Assembly (NCBI RefSeq): GCF_000164675.2
Contig: NC_015678.1
Span: 806,001 to 870,000, forward strand
Source: Streptococcus parasanguinis ATCC 15912
GTDB lineage: Bacteria; Bacillota; Bacilli; Lactobacillales; Streptococcaceae
Direction of reading: 5' to 3'
DNA length: 64,000 nucleotides
A program made the translations under genes and the position numbers. Under the pieces are notes generated by a model, which did not search any database, was not told the DNA's origin, and worked only from the letters and a program-made list of their open reading frames with translations. Positions 1-8,856 of this stretch are shown here, in pieces. Within the stretch, counting starts at the first letter, position 1. Each line of letters starts with the position of its first letter.

Positions 1-470
1 CCCCCTCCTAAAAATGGTGCTGCACCCGTCTGCCAGAAGAGCCAGTTGAGCACCTCTGTCCGTTTAGCCAGATCAGTCGGGATTAATTTTCCAAATTTCT
101 CCGCTAGATACAGGAGGATATTGGCCGATTCAAAGACACGAATGGCTTGATCGCCCGATTGATCCAACATGGCTGGAATTTTCGAGTTTGGGTTGATGGC
201 TACAAAGTCACTACCAAACTGATCTCCCTCACCAATCTTGATCCGATAAGCGTCATAACCTGCATCCACTCCCAGCTCTTTCAGTTCCTCTAGCATAATA
301 GTGGCCTTGATCCCATTGGGTGTTGGAAGGGTATAGAGTTGGAAAGGTTGATCGCCTTTTGGAAGGGTTTGTTCAAAGCGGGCACCTGCTGTTGGTTGGT
401 TCAAGCCACCCCAGGCTCCTCCCATTTGGCTCGGTGCTTCCCATACTTCTGGTAATTGATAGTATGACAT
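1..470 (-). CDS. Glutathione S-transferase family protein, YghU-like (C-terminus beyond window edge)
   Basis: Partial gene on the minus strand; the 3' part lies beyond base 1. The reading frame starts MSYYQLPEVWEAP and continues through a thioredoxin-fold region with PTPNGIKATIMLEEL and INPNSKIPAMLD, then the start of the helical domain (AIRVFESANILLYLAEKFG). These are typical of the YghU/YfcG branch of GSTs, which are glutathione-dependent disulfide-bond oxidoreductases in the cytoplasm. An AAGGAG site lies just upstream. Two ATG codons are adjacent (473 and 470); I chose the second because its spacing to the ribosome site is better. The gene is divergent from add. Substrate is unknown. Confidence 0.85.
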   Translation of the reverse strand, partial: MSYYQLPEVWEAPSQMGGAWGGLNQPTAGARFEQTLPKGDQPFQLYTLPTPNGIKATIMLEELKELGVDAGYDAYRIKIGEGDQFGSDFVAINPNSKIPAMLDQSGDQAIRVFESANILLYLAEKFGKLIPTDLAKRTEVLNWLFWQTGAAPFLGG

Positions 471-606
471 CATTCTTCTCCTTTATTTCGCTACTCCTAG
501 CATATCAAATCTCGGGCTTCCTTTCAAAGATCTGCTACGTGAAGGCTACTTGACTTTTTTTGTCAAAATGATAGTATAGAAAAAATACAATTTTAAGGAG
601 AAAACC

Positions 607-1626
607 ATGTCCACGATCGATTTTCATAGTTTGGCAAAGACAGAACTTCACTGTCACTTAGACGGTTCCTTGTCGCTTCCAATCATTCGCCAGCTGGCAG
701 CCATGGCCAATATTGACCTACCTGCTAGTGATGAGGAGCTCAAGCACCATGTCACTGCGCCTGCACACTGTGAGAATCTTTTGGACTATTTGGAGGCCTT
801 TGACTACATTCGACCTCTTCTTCAGACCAAGGAAGCCTTGACGCTTGCTGCTTACGATGTGGCCAAGCAAGCTGCTCTTGAAAATGTCGTCTACATCGAG
901 GTCCGTTTTGCCCCAGAATTGTCCATGGACCAAGGACTCACCGTCCCAGAAACTATCGATGCTGTCTGCGATGGTCTACGCCAAGCCCAGGAGGAATTTG
1001 GCATTGTTGCAAAAGCCTTGGTCTGTGGCATGCGCCAATCAGATCAAGAACTCACATCTCGTATCCTTGCCGAAGCAAACCAAGTCAGGGATCAGGAATT
1101 TGTCGGGTTTGACTTTGCTGGGGATGAGCACAACTACTCTCCAGAAGATATTCGACCTTTAATCGAGCAAGTCAAAAGTTACCATCGGCCGATGACGCTT
1201 CACGCAGGTGAGTGTCATTGCCCACACTTTGTAGCCCAATCGATTGCTTTTGGCATCAAACGCAATGGCCACGTGACGGCTCTATCTCATGAACCAGCCC
1301 TACTCCAGTCTTTTGTTGAAAATGAAGTCACCGGTGAACTCTGCTTAACCAGTAACTTACAGACAAAAGCAGCACCGACTTTAGAAGATTTCCCTTATCT
1401 GAAGATGAAGGCAGCTGGTGCTCGGATCAGTATCAATACCGATAACCGGACTGTATCTGATACCGACCTCACCAAGGAATACGCCCTCTACCATCAGCAT
1501 TTCCAAACCAAGGAAACTGACTTTTACCAGCACAATGTCGATGCCATCCAGGCTTCCTTTGCCAGTGACGAGGAAAAACAAGAACTCCTTAGAAGACTAA
1601 AAAAAGCCTACGCAGACTATCTATAA
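607..1626 (+). CDS. add: Adenosine deaminase
   Basis: 339 aa, the usual length for bacterial adenosine deaminase. It hydrolyses adenosine to inosine and ammonia in purine salvage. Visible motifs are the N-terminal zinc ligands in [10 protein letters not shown] (H15, H17), the HAGE motif near residue 199 (third His and catalytic Glu) and [11 protein letters not shown] near residue 279, the metal-binding Asp. The start has AAGGAGAAAACC directly upstream. The gene stands alone and ends at a strong hairpin shared with the convergent GDPD-like gene. With apt nearby it forms part of the purine salvage capacity, although the two are not in one operon. Confidence 0.95.
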   Translation: MSTIDFHSLAKTELHCHLDGSLSLPIIRQLAAMANIDLPASDEELKHHVTAPAHCENLLDYLEAFDYIRPLLQTKEALTLAAYDVAKQAALENVVYIEVRFAPELSMDQGLTVPETIDAVCDGLRQAQEEFGIVAKALVCGMRQSDQELTSRILAEANQVRDQEFVGFDFAGDEHNYSPEDIRPLIEQVKSYHRPMTLHAGECHCPHFVAQSIAFGIKRNGHVTALSHEPALLQSFVENEVTGELCLTSNLQTKAAPTLEDFPYLKMKAAGARISINTDNRTVSDTDLTKEYALYHQHFQTKETDFYQHNVDAIQASFASDEEKQELLRRLKKAYADYL

Positions 1627-1634
1627 ATGCAAAA

Positions 1635-1665
1635 ACTAGCACTTTTATAAAGTGCTAGTCTTTTT
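1635..1665. terminator. Bidirectional intrinsic terminator between add and the GDPD-like gene
   Basis: A 10-bp perfect stem, ACTAGCACTT / AAGTGCTAGT, with a 5-nt loop is followed by a T-run on the plus strand and preceded by an A-run. It can end transcription of add and of the convergent minus-strand gene. Confidence 0.85.
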
Positions 1666-2853
1666 CTATTTTGATACGGATTCATACACGGCCATATCCT
1701 GTGGAGTCAATAAGCCAGTGTAAAAGCCATCAACATTGATCGCAGCATACTTAGTTAGGCTCTCATAGGTTTGAATGGTATGAACATAGACCCGTTTTCC
1801 AAGTTTATGTACCTGTTCGATAAACTTAGGAGTTAAGCGAGAATCGTCGATAGGGACGGTCACCGCCTCGATTTCCTTGTGCTTGGCGATAAAATCCAGC
1901 ACTTCTTCTCCACTATCTGGTGAGGCGTAGAGCGTATAGATCACGTGCTTGAAAGGATAAATAGATTCGATTTCTCCGAACATCTCTTGATGATAAATTT
2001 GTGGAATCACACGATCCAATAGTTCTTTGTCTCGCTTGTTTGCTTCTGAAACAAGTTCTTTAAATTGTGTAATCCTATCTTCCTTAGAGATTTCCATCGA
2101 TTTGATATCTGTCACCAACACCATATCTCGATTAATTATCATTTGATCAAACACATCCCCTATTAACATGGTCGTAAAGCGACTTGGTGTTTCTGGGGAA
2201 CCATAACCCTGAAATTTCTTCCATTCCTTAGAAGAAGGTGCGACATCATCTTTGTTTCCAAAATGGTGCCAATCATGAACTGCAGCTAATTTCTTGTCAC
2301 TAGTCAAATTAAAATCCATTTCAAACAAGCGATGGCCGAGATTGTAATTTTGCCGTAAAGCCTCTAAGGAATTGGTATACTTCGTATTGTACTCCTTCTC
2401 CCGGACCGTCCCTCCAGCGTGGGCTATTAGTCTTGGAGAAACCCTTAGCCAATCTTTCTTATTAACCTTGGTGTACTGCACGAAACCATATTGGTTAGAC
2501 AGCTGGCCATTGGTCAAACGTTCAAGTGTTTCCTTATCCACATAGGTTTTCTTCCAGAAAGTTGTCTCTTGATGGGCTTTAAAGCGATAATGATTTTTAT
2601 CAAATACCTTTGTTTTTGCGTTCCACTGGATGTCAATGATTACATTGGCATCTTTTTTACGAAATCCTGTCTTCGTTTTGGTATAGCCAGCCTCTAGTAG
2701 AGTCTCTTCTACTGGGTACAGGCCCGATGTTAATAGGTTGGTCCGTACGTAGTAAAAGCTGATCATGCCAAACAATAAAAACAATCCGACCACTAACATA
2801 GTCGGATAGAGCCATCTAAATCGTCTGCGTCTGTTTTTATCTCCCCATTTCAA
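1666..2853 (-). CDS. Membrane-anchored glycerophosphodiester phosphodiesterase-like protein
   Basis: 395 aa. A basic N-terminus is followed by one membrane segment (about residues 16-37), so the bulk of the protein is probably outside the membrane. A variable region (40-140) precedes a GDPD/PI-PLC-like TIM-barrel: LIAHAGG (H145), NSLEAL, a metal-ligand pair in FEMDF (E178, D180) and AAVHDW (H193), the two His being the expected acid/base pair. A C-terminal GFYTG segment follows. The likely role is hydrolysis of a glycerophosphodiester or a polymer such as teichoic acid, but the substrate cannot be read from sequence. The HAGG form, instead of HRG, sets it apart from classical GlpQ. Single gene downstream of dnaD, 18 bp away. 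Confidence 0.75.
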   Translation of the reverse strand: MKWGDKNRRRRFRWLYPTMLVVGLFLLFGMISFYYVRTNLLTSGLYPVEETLLEAGYTKTKTGFRKKDANVIIDIQWNAKTKVFDKNHYRFKAHQETTFWKKTYVDKETLERLTNGQLSNQYGFVQYTKVNKKDWLRVSPRLIAHAGGTVREKEYNTKYTNSLEALRQNYNLGHRLFEMDFNLTSDKKLAAVHDWHHFGNKDDVAPSSKEWKKFQGYGSPETPSRFTTMLIGDVFDQMIINRDMVLVTDIKSMEISKEDRITQFKELVSEANKRDKELLDRVIPQIYHQEMFGEIESIYPFKHVIYTLYASPDSGEEVLDFIAKHKEIEAVTVPIDDSRLTPKFIEQVHKLGKRVYVHTIQTYESLTKYAAINVDGFYTGLLTPQDMAVYESVSK

Positions 2854-2871
2854 TTGATCAATCGTCTCCTC

Positions 2872-3555
2872 TTAATCCTTCCACAAATCCATGGCCTTCA
2901 AGAAATCATCTGAAACTGTCACATTGCGTGGGTTGGCTTGCTCACGTTCTTGTAGTTTCGCCTCTACTTGGGCCAGGCTGTTGATGCCTTCACCGCGCCA
3001 GTTGCGTAAAATAGCTTGGATATATTTCCAGTGTGGCTTGCCGTTAAAGACAGCTTCTCGTAATGCTGCCTTGATCACATCTGGATCTGTCTGATCCTCG
3101 CGCACAGTCTTGGTCAAGTCTTCAATCTCAAAAGGCGTCAAGAGTCGTCCCAGTTCTTGTTGGAAGGTTTCCACCAAGTCTTTGATGACATTTCCCTTAG
3201 TAGGCGTGCTCTGTGCCTTCCCTTGTGATTGGGCTCCTAAAATCTCATCCAAGCGCTCCAGGGCAATGGTCGCATCAAAGATGGCTTCAATCTCGCCATT
3301 GAGCTCAATGGTCCGGTATTGAAGGAGTCCCTTGGTGGTCAAATTGGACATAATCCTATTGACCTCTGTCACCGTTTTTCCTAGATGACTAGCAATCTGA
3401 TTAGGTGTCAAAGCCTCTTGGCCAGTCGTATTTTGAAGGAAGAAAAACTGCCAAACCAAGTAGTCATCTGCTTGATCAAACAACTCATGATAATGAAAAA
3501 GCAAGGCACTTGGAAGAACCAAGTTGCCATACTTAAATGCTTGTGAATATGTCAT
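2872..3555 (-). CDS. dnaD: DnaD family replication protein
   Basis: 227 aa. The N-terminal half carries a winged-helix DnaD-N domain (LTPNQIASHLGKTVTEVNRI, about residues 51-70), followed by a linker and the C-terminal DnaD/DnaB_2 domain with the family's closing motif (YIQAILRNWRGEGI, about residue 180). In Firmicutes DnaD acts in primosome assembly at oriC and at restart sites. It lies 9 bp downstream of metA on the same strand, so it may be cotranscribed with it although the functions are unrelated. Confidence 0.9.
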   Translation of the reverse strand: MTYSQAFKYGNLVLPSALLFHYHELFDQADDYLVWQFFFLQNTTGQEALTPNQIASHLGKTVTEVNRIMSNLTTKGLLQYRTIELNGEIEAIFDATIALERLDEILGAQSQGKAQSTPTKGNVIKDLVETFQQELGRLLTPFEIEDLTKTVREDQTDPDVIKAALREAVFNGKPHWKYIQAILRNWRGEGINSLAQVEAKLQEREQANPRNVTVSDDFLKAMDLWKD

Positions 3556-3564
3556 AATTCCCCT

Positions 3565-4509
3565 TTATAGGTAACCATAAAATGAAATATCTTTTTCCAA
3601 TTCTTCCAAGCGGTAGGGTGTTTCTTGATAAACCGCATAGTTGATCCAATTACTAAAGAAGGTCGTTGCAGCTAGATTCCAACGAATGCGAGGCTCTGTA
3701 TTAGCGTCATCCCCATCAAAATAATTCTTGGGAACGTCCGGATCCAAGCCAGCCTTGACATCTCGGTGGTATTCTTTTGCCAGCGTATCGCGATCATACT
3801 CCAGATGACCAAAACTATACACCTCACGCATATCTGGACTAGCAATGATGGAAAGGCCAACTTCATTTCCCCGAGCGATCACTTGAAGATTGCTCTTTTC
3901 AAGGACTTCCTTCAAAGGAATATCTGTATAGCGAGAATGAGGGGCAAGGAAGCGATCGTCAAAGCCTCTCATGAGCAGACTTTCGGGACGCACCACTGCT
4001 TGGTCATAGATACCCGATAGCTTGTCACAGAGCTCTACTTTTTGAATCCCGTAACGGTGGTAAAGACCAGCCTGGGCTCCCCAACAAAGGTGCAAGGTAG
4101 AAAAGACATGCCGCTTGGACCATTCAAAGACCTGGGTCAATTCTTCCCAGTAGTCCACTTCCTCAAAGTCCATCTTTTCGACAGGCGCTCCTGTCACAAT
4201 CAAGCCGTCATAGTAATTATCCTTGATATCCTCAAAGGTCTTGTAGAAGCTCTCCAAATGCTCAGCCGCTGTATTCTTGGATTCATGGCTCGCCATGTAG
4301 AGGAAATCTACATTGATCTGCAAGGGCGTGTTGGCAAGGAGCCGTAAGAGCTGGGTTTCTGTCGCAACCTTGGTCGGCATCAGATTAAGAATGAGAACAT
4401 TCATCGGCCGAATATCCTGGTGAGTCGCCCGAACATCATCCATGACAAAAATATTTTCTGAACGAAGGATATCGACTGCTGGTAATTTTTTATCTAGAGT
4501 AATTGGCAT
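3565..4509 (-). CDS. metA: Homoserine O-acetyltransferase (MetA family)
   Basis: 314 aa, the full family length. It acylates homoserine in the first committed step of methionine synthesis. Catalytic residues fall at the expected positions: nucleophile C142 (HLCWGAQAG), H235 and E237 (FGHLEYD). Residue 111 is Glu (GAPVEKM) where the E. coli succinyl-CoA enzyme has Gly; in characterised MetA proteins Glu at this site marks acetyl-CoA use, so I infer an acetyltransferase although the family is often labelled succinyltransferase. A consensus promoter and two MET-box-like palindromes lie upstream. dnaD follows directly. Confidence 0.93.
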   Translation of the reverse strand: MPITLDKKLPAVDILRSENIFVMDDVRATHQDIRPMNVLILNLMPTKVATETQLLRLLANTPLQINVDFLYMASHESKNTAAEHLESFYKTFEDIKDNYYDGLIVTGAPVEKMDFEEVDYWEELTQVFEWSKRHVFSTLHLCWGAQAGLYHRYGIQKVELCDKLSGIYDQAVVRPESLLMRGFDDRFLAPHSRYTDIPLKEVLEKSNLQVIARGNEVGLSIIASPDMREVYSFGHLEYDRDTLAKEYHRDVKAGLDPDVPKNYFDGDDANTEPRIRWNLAATTFFSNWINYAVYQETPYRLEELEKDISFYGYL

Positions 4510-4542
4510 AAAAAGCTCCCATCTTACAAGTTCTTAACTAAC

Positions 4543-4571
4543 ATTATATGATAGGAGCTTATAGTTTTCAA
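4543..4571 (-). promoter_or_regulatory. metA promoter
   Basis: On the minus strand TTGAAA (4566-4571) and TATAAT (4543-4548) are separated by exactly 17 bp, a near-perfect sigma-A promoter, about 34 bp upstream of the metA start codon. Confidence 0.85.
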
Positions 4572-4610
4572 TTATGGTTTTTCTGTAGCCAGTTATAGTA
4601 TTAGACTATA
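4560..4610 (-). promoter_or_regulatory. Two MET-box-like operators for a LysR-type regulator (MtaR/MetR)
   Basis: TATAGTATTAGACTATA (4594-4610) is a 17-nt palindrome with 6-bp perfect arms. It closely matches the streptococcal MET-box consensus known for MtaR/MetR (TATAGTTTnAAACTATA). A weaker copy, TATAGTTTTCAATTATG, occupies 4560-4576 and overlaps the metA -35 box. The strong box is centred about 65 bp upstream of the expected transcription start, the usual place for a LysR activator. It begins one base after the apt stop codon. Confidence 0.75.
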
Positions 4611-5123
4611 CTAGTAATGCATCAAGACTTTGTAGTCGTAATCGCCGATCGCTTCGCGACCTTTCAAATCATCCAACTCGATCAAGAAGGCACACCCTGC
4701 AACAATCCCACCGAGTTTTTCAATCATTTCGATGGTTGCTTTCACCGTACCACCAGTCGCCAAGAGGTCATCAACGATGAGGACACGTTGACCAGGTTTG
4801 ATGGCATCTGCGTGCATGCAGAGGGTATCAACACCGTATTCTTTTTCGTAGTCAGCAGAGATGACTTCACGTGGCAATTTACCAGGCTTACGAACAGGCG
4901 CAAACCCAATTCCCAACTCAAAAGCGACCGGACATCCAACGATAAACCCACGCGCTTCAGGACCAACGATCATATCGATCTTCTTATCCGTCGCGTATTG
5001 AACGATTTCACGAATCGCATAACTATAAGCATTGCCATCTGCCATCAAAGGGCTGATATCACGGAAGGTAATCCCTTCTTGTGGATAGTTTTCAATGCTT
5101 GCAATGTAATCTTTTAAATTCAT
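4611..5123 (-). CDS. apt: Adenine phosphoribosyltransferase
   Basis: 170 aa, standard length. It converts adenine and PRPP to AMP in purine salvage. The PRPP-binding motif [13 protein letters not shown] lies at residues 114-126, and the N-terminal [11 protein letters not shown] and GPEARGF motifs are typical of the family. It is a single gene; an extended -10 promoter lies upstream and the metA regulatory region starts right at its stop codon, so no clear terminator separates the two. Confidence 0.96.
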   Translation of the reverse strand: MNLKDYIASIENYPQEGITFRDISPLMADGNAYSYAIREIVQYATDKKIDMIVGPEARGFIVGCPVAFELGIGFAPVRKPGKLPREVISADYEKEYGVDTLCMHADAIKPGQRVLIVDDLLATGGTVKATIEMIEKLGGIVAGCAFLIELDDLKGREAIGDYDYKVLMHY

Positions 5124-5159
5124 GGTTAACTTTCTTTCATAAAAAATTTTTTACATTCC

Positions 5160-5168
5160 ATTATATCA
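5160..5168 (-). promoter_or_regulatory. apt extended -10 promoter element
   Basis: Minus-strand TGATATAAT (TGn plus consensus TATAAT) lies 37 bp upstream of the apt start. There is no good -35 box, as is common for extended -10 promoters in streptococci. Confidence 0.6.
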
Positions 5169-5234
5169 TGAATTCTACTAACTTGCATCATTTTTTGCCA
5201 AATCATTTTCCCAAGCTCCCGCGTCAAAAGCAAA

Positions 5235-5263
5235 AATCCCACATCCAAAAAAGATGTGGGATT
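5235..5263 (-). terminator. Intrinsic terminator after the recJ-downstream gene
   Basis: Perfect 11-bp stem AATCCCACATC / GATGTGGGATT with a 7-nt loop, followed on the minus strand by TTTGC and more T. It ends the recJ transcription unit. Confidence 0.8.
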
Positions 5264-5281
5264 GAGTTCGAAAAAAATCTC

Positions 5282-5877
5282 TTACTTCTCTTCTAACAAT
5301 TCATTGTACTGGATTTTCATATTGCCCAAGTTTTTCATGGAATAACGTGAACTTCCATTCTTAAACCAGGTGTCAAGAATGTATTGCTCAGCGACCTTCT
5401 TACTTTGCTTTTTCAACCAAGCACGGTCTTTGTCGTAGGCAGAAAGTTTCTGTAGAAAATCACTACCCTCTACTTCTTGATCATCTGCATAAAGATAGAC
5501 ATCCCTTTGGAGGAACACCTTATTTGCAGAATCGTATTTGAAAGACATACGAACGTATGCATTTTCGTTTAGATGGTATTCATACCAGTAAACCCATTCA
5601 GAACTGTCTCGAAACATCATGACGGATAGGTCTTCCTGACCACTAACGATTTTTTCTGAATAGGGTAGATTTGAAATCCCTCATCTTCTTTCCAGATACC
5701 ATCATTTCCTATCGTCTCTGTAAAGGGCTTAAACATCACATAGCGCATCATCCCACCATTTTCGGCATAGTTGATTTCTTCCATGGGATTCTTGAGACTC
5801 AGGTAGATTCCCAACCAATAAAGGCAAAAAAGTAGGAAGGGGCTGAGCCAGAGGAATTTTTTTAGGTGTTTTTTCAT
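5282..5877 (-). pseudogene. Hypothetical membrane-anchored protein, frameshifted (two ORF pieces)
   Basis: Two overlapping pieces, 5617-5877 (86 aa; N-terminal membrane helix FLWLSPFLLFCLYWLGIYLSL) and 5282-5620 (112 aa). Inserting one G in the GGG run at 5678-5680 (minus strand GATGAGGG) joins them into one protein of about 198 aa reading DEGISNLPYSEKIVSGQ and then MMFRDSSEWVYW. The second piece in its own frame stays open back to that point and has no ribosome site of its own, so this is one gene with a 1-base loss (or a sequencing error). The start overlaps the recJ stop (ATGA), which implies translational coupling. No recognised domain; probably one membrane anchor with an exported soluble part. 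Confidence 0.75.
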
Positions 5878-8099
5878 GAGGCCTGCCCTGTCAGGTAGTC
5901 GTAGATTTCACGAACCGTTCCGAGGGCCATCAACTCCTGCTCTTTCACGGTTTGTTTAAGTTTTTGGTAGATGTTGCTTTCTGCGATTTCTCGTTTTTCT
6001 GCTTCTTTATTGACCTTCATGATGCCATTTTCAATGGTCACAAAGCCCAGCTCTTGGAAAATCTGAATCATTTTGACCAAGAGGATCTGCTGGATCTTGA
6101 GATAGGCCGCTAGGTCTTTGAGTTTGTAGCGGACATCGAACTCTGGGTACTGGTAGATGGTTTTATAGAGTTTGGCATACTGGTCCCTGCTACCGTATCC
6201 TGTCAGATAGTAGGCTTTGGCGATCTCATTTTTGAAATAAACAGCCTGGAAATCATGCTCTTGGAAGATTTGCCGTAGTTGCTTTAAATCCTCAGGGATA
6301 TTTCCAACTACAACAGCGGATGCCCCTGTCAGATCTGGCAGTTCTTTAGTAAAATCAAGAACGGGAACACCTGCGGGGAGGCTGGCATTTTTAGAGCGGA
6401 CATTAAAGAGCTGCACGCCATCCACACGCGCATCAACCAGCATGAGCTGGAGAGTCGTTTGACCATTCCATTGGTTGACCGACAACTGCACAGCTAGCTC
6501 TAGGTCTTGCGCTTGTGCGAACTCTGCCTCTAAGCTTCCCAAGCCAAAGGCAACCACCTCAAAGGTCGCATCTTCTTGAGAAATTTTGAGTTTCAAATGG
6601 GTATTGCCGGCTCCCATCGAGCGCGCCCCTTCTACCTTGAAGTTACGGACCAGAAAGACCGGCTTTTTATTGTCCATGCCAAAAGGACTCAAGCGATCAA
6701 AGCTTTTCAAGGTCTCAAGCGTTAGTTCTGTTAGATGCAGTTCCTCGTCGATGTCTAAGCTAGACTTGCTGCTGAGATCAATTTCTTGTTCTGCAATGAA
6801 ATCCGTAAGGGCCTGAGACAAGGCAGGGAGTTGGTCCACCTCTAGCGTCATTCCTGCTGCACCGGCATGTCCTCCAAAGGCGATAAAGAGAGACCGGTAG
6901 GGATCAAGGGCTTCAAAGATATTGACCGACTCAGGACTCCGAGCGCTTCCTTTAGCCCGTCCATCTTCGATGCTTAAAACAACGACCGGCTGATGAAGCT
7001 CTTCTAATAAACGACCGGCAACAATACCAAGAACCCCTGGATTCCAGCCTTCTTTGGCCAAGACCTGGGCGGATAAGCTCGGATCGACCATGGTTTTAGC
7101 TTCGTCATAGATGGCTTGGACAATCTCTTTTCGTTCTTCATTCTTCTGATGAATCATAATGGCAATCTCGTGCGCCTCTTCATCGTCAAATCCTGTTAGG
7201 AGTTCAATGGCCGGATTGGGATCATCAAGGCGGCCAAGGGCATTGAGACGAGGAGCAATCTGAAAACCAACCGTTTCTTCATTGACATCCTCCGGACGAA
7301 TCCCCGCAATCTCCAAGAGCTCTTGCAAGCCCATGCGCTGGGTATGTTGGAGAACACCCAGACCGTATTTGACCAAGATCCGATTCTCATCTGTCAGGCT
7401 GACCATGTCAGCAATGGTCCCAATTGCTACCAGGTCTAAGAGATCAACCGGCACTTCCTCTAAGAGGGCGCAGGCCAACTTAAAGGCCACACCACATCCT
7501 GCTAGATAATGGAAGGGATAATCCGCATCTGGATGCTCGGGATGAATGATCGCATAAGCATCCGGTAAAACCTCTGGCATAGAGTGGTGGTCGGTCACGA
7601 TGACATCGACTCCCATTGCTTGGGCCATGGCAATGGCTTGATTGCCCGCCACACCATTGTCTACCGTAACAATCAGGGAAATGCCTTGCTGCTCGATAAA
7701 GTATTTATAGACACTCTCATTGGGACCATAGCCGTCTGTAAAGCGGTTGGGTAGGTAGACTTGCACCTCTGCCCCCATCTGCTCCAAGGTTTCCTTCATA
7801 ATGGAGGCCGAGGTCATCCCGTCCGCATCATAGTCACCATAAATCAAGATCTGCTCATAATCTTCGATGGCCCGTCGGATGCGCTCCACTGCCTTGTCCA
7901 TATCATGGAGCAAATAAGGGTCGTGTAGCTTCTCCAGCTTGGGTTCTAAAAAGTCTTCTAAATCCTCTTTGGTCTGAATGCCACGCTCATACAGCAAGGT
8001 TGCTACGGACGCTTCCAGGCCTGCTTTTTTGGCAAGGGCTAAAAAGGCCTCATCTGCACTTGGCGAAGCTAACTGCCAATCGTATTTTGAAGTGATCAT
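5874..8099 (-). CDS. recJ: Single-stranded-DNA-specific exonuclease RecJ
   Basis: 741 aa, long for RecJ because of a C-terminal extension found in Firmicutes. It degrades ssDNA 5'->3' in recombination and mismatch/base-excision repair. DHH-domain motifs are LIYGDYDADGMTS (about residue 84), VTVDNGV, IVTDHHSMPE (DHH) and GTIADMVSL; the DHHA1 motif GGHAGAAGMTL is near residue 410. An extended -10 promoter lies upstream, and the element abutting the preceding GNAT gene probably ends the upstream operon. Followed by the coupled, frameshifted membrane gene. Confidence 0.95.
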   Translation of the reverse strand: MITSKYDWQLASPSADEAFLALAKKAGLEASVATLLYERGIQTKEDLEDFLEPKLEKLHDPYLLHDMDKAVERIRRAIEDYEQILIYGDYDADGMTSASIMKETLEQMGAEVQVYLPNRFTDGYGPNESVYKYFIEQQGISLIVTVDNGVAGNQAIAMAQAMGVDVIVTDHHSMPEVLPDAYAIIHPEHPDADYPFHYLAGCGVAFKLACALLEEVPVDLLDLVAIGTIADMVSLTDENRILVKYGLGVLQHTQRMGLQELLEIAGIRPEDVNEETVGFQIAPRLNALGRLDDPNPAIELLTGFDDEEAHEIAIMIHQKNEERKEIVQAIYDEAKTMVDPSLSAQVLAKEGWNPGVLGIVAGRLLEELHQPVVVLSIEDGRAKGSARSPESVNIFEALDPYRSLFIAFGGHAGAAGMTLEVDQLPALSQALTDFIAEQEIDLSSKSSLDIDEELHLTELTLETLKSFDRLSPFGMDNKKPVFLVRNFKVEGARSMGAGNTHLKLKISQEDATFEVVAFGLGSLEAEFAQAQDLELAVQLSVNQWNGQTTLQLMLVDARVDGVQLFNVRSKNASLPAGVPVLDFTKELPDLTGASAVVVGNIPEDLKQLRQIFQEHDFQAVYFKNEIAKAYYLTGYGSRDQYAKLYKTIYQYPEFDVRYKLKDLAAYLKIQQILLVKMIQIFQELGFVTIENGIMKVNKEAEKREIAESNIYQKLKQTVKEQELMALGTVREIYDYLTGQAS

Positions 8100-8133
8100 C
8101 TAGCTTTTGGTCTCCTCTTTTTCTTATCTGATT

Positions 8134-8142
8134 ATTATATCA
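8134..8142 (-). promoter_or_regulatory. recJ extended -10 promoter element
   Basis: Minus-strand TGATATAAT, 35 bp upstream of the recJ start, preceded by TTTCA. The same TCATGATATAAT string occurs before apt. The rest of 8143-8276 is AT-rich and shows nothing else. Confidence 0.6.
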
Positions 8143-8276
8143 TGAAAGCCTAAAATGGCGGGAAATAAAAGGTCAGGTAATAGTTGGAATATTTGAAAAT
8201 ACAAAATATTTAAAAATAGTTGCTATCGTATTACTTAGCTCTATCCCTATTCCCCCTTTTATCAGTCAAATAGATA

Positions 8277-8451
8277 AGGCTGGGACAAAAGTCCTAGCCT
8301 CTCAATTGTTTTTGGATTGTCGAGCAAGACGCAGTGGTTGAGTGGGCTCTACTACGCTGATTTCATCAGCTTTTACAGCCCTACTCAACTGTGCGGAGGT
8401 GGGACGACGAAATCGAATTCTAACGAATTACCGATTTCTGTCCCACTCTCT
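8277..8451 (-). repeat. Intergenic three-hairpin element, copy A
   Basis: First of five near-identical copies (others at 14273, 29904, 31935, 39866; diverged copy at 42995). Read in its canonical direction (minus) it begins GAGAGTGGGAC, exactly at the stop codon of the GNAT gene, and ends GTCCCAGCC. Hairpin P1 is GTGGGAC...GTCCCAC with inner GAAATCG/CGATTTC and AATTC/GAATT; P2 is GTTGAGT/ACTCAAC with GGGCT/AGCCC and GCTGAT/ATCAGC; P3 is a terminator-like GAGGCT..GGAC-TTTT-GTCC..AGCCTC. There is no coding capacity. It probably also terminates the upstream operon. Confidence 0.85.
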
Positions 8452-8855
8452 TATTTCATATAAATCATCCCTGTACAGGCTTGCTCGGAAAGTTCGACAA
8501 AGCCGAGGGACTGGTAAAAGGCTAGATTTTTCTCGCTACGTTCAGTGGCAAGAAGCCGTTGGTAGACATTTGGGAAACTCCCTAAAGCCTCTTCCAAGAG
8601 TTTCCTTCCGATGCCTTGACGCTGGTGATCTGGCCGTACCAAAAGGTCCTGTACAAAAATAACAGAGTGGCCATCTCCTACCAAGCGAATGTAGGCGACG
8701 AGCTCTTTCTCATCATAGACGGCCAACTGCCAGAGACTGGCTTTGACAGCTTCTTCTAGCATGGTTGGGTTGTTGGTATAATTGGTCCAGCCGACTGAGC
8801 TGTACAATGCGAGTAAGTCTGCCATCGCTGGATTCTCTTGTTTGTAATCTAACAT
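8451..8855 (-). CDS. GNAT family N-acetyltransferase
   Basis: 134 aa. The acetyl-CoA-binding motif appears as VRPDHQRQGIGRKLLEEAL (about residues 72-90), followed by a C-terminal ATERSEKNLAFYQSLGF segment usual for GNAT enzymes. The substrate is unknown. The gene starts one base after the stop of the methyltransferase gene, so the two are cotranscribed. Its stop codon touches element copy A. Confidence 0.85.
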   Translation of the reverse strand: MLDYKQENPAMADLLALYSSVGWTNYTNNPTMLEEAVKASLWQLAVYDEKELVAYIRLVGDGHSVIFVQDLLVRPDHQRQGIGRKLLEEALGSFPNVYQRLLATERSEKNLAFYQSLGFVELSEQACTGMIYMK

Positions 8856-8856
8856 C

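Noticed and set aside
4617..5117. 166-codon ORF antisense to apt
   Set aside because: Shadow of a well-conserved gene; no ribosome site or motif.
5124..5159. Minor dyads near the apt leader as a purine riboswitch
   Set aside because: The leader is far too short (about 30 nt) and lacks riboswitch core sequences.
8277..8451. Three-hairpin repeats as insertion sequences
   Set aside because: No transposase or remnant, no target-site duplication I can see, and only 176 bp long; kept as a repeat family.
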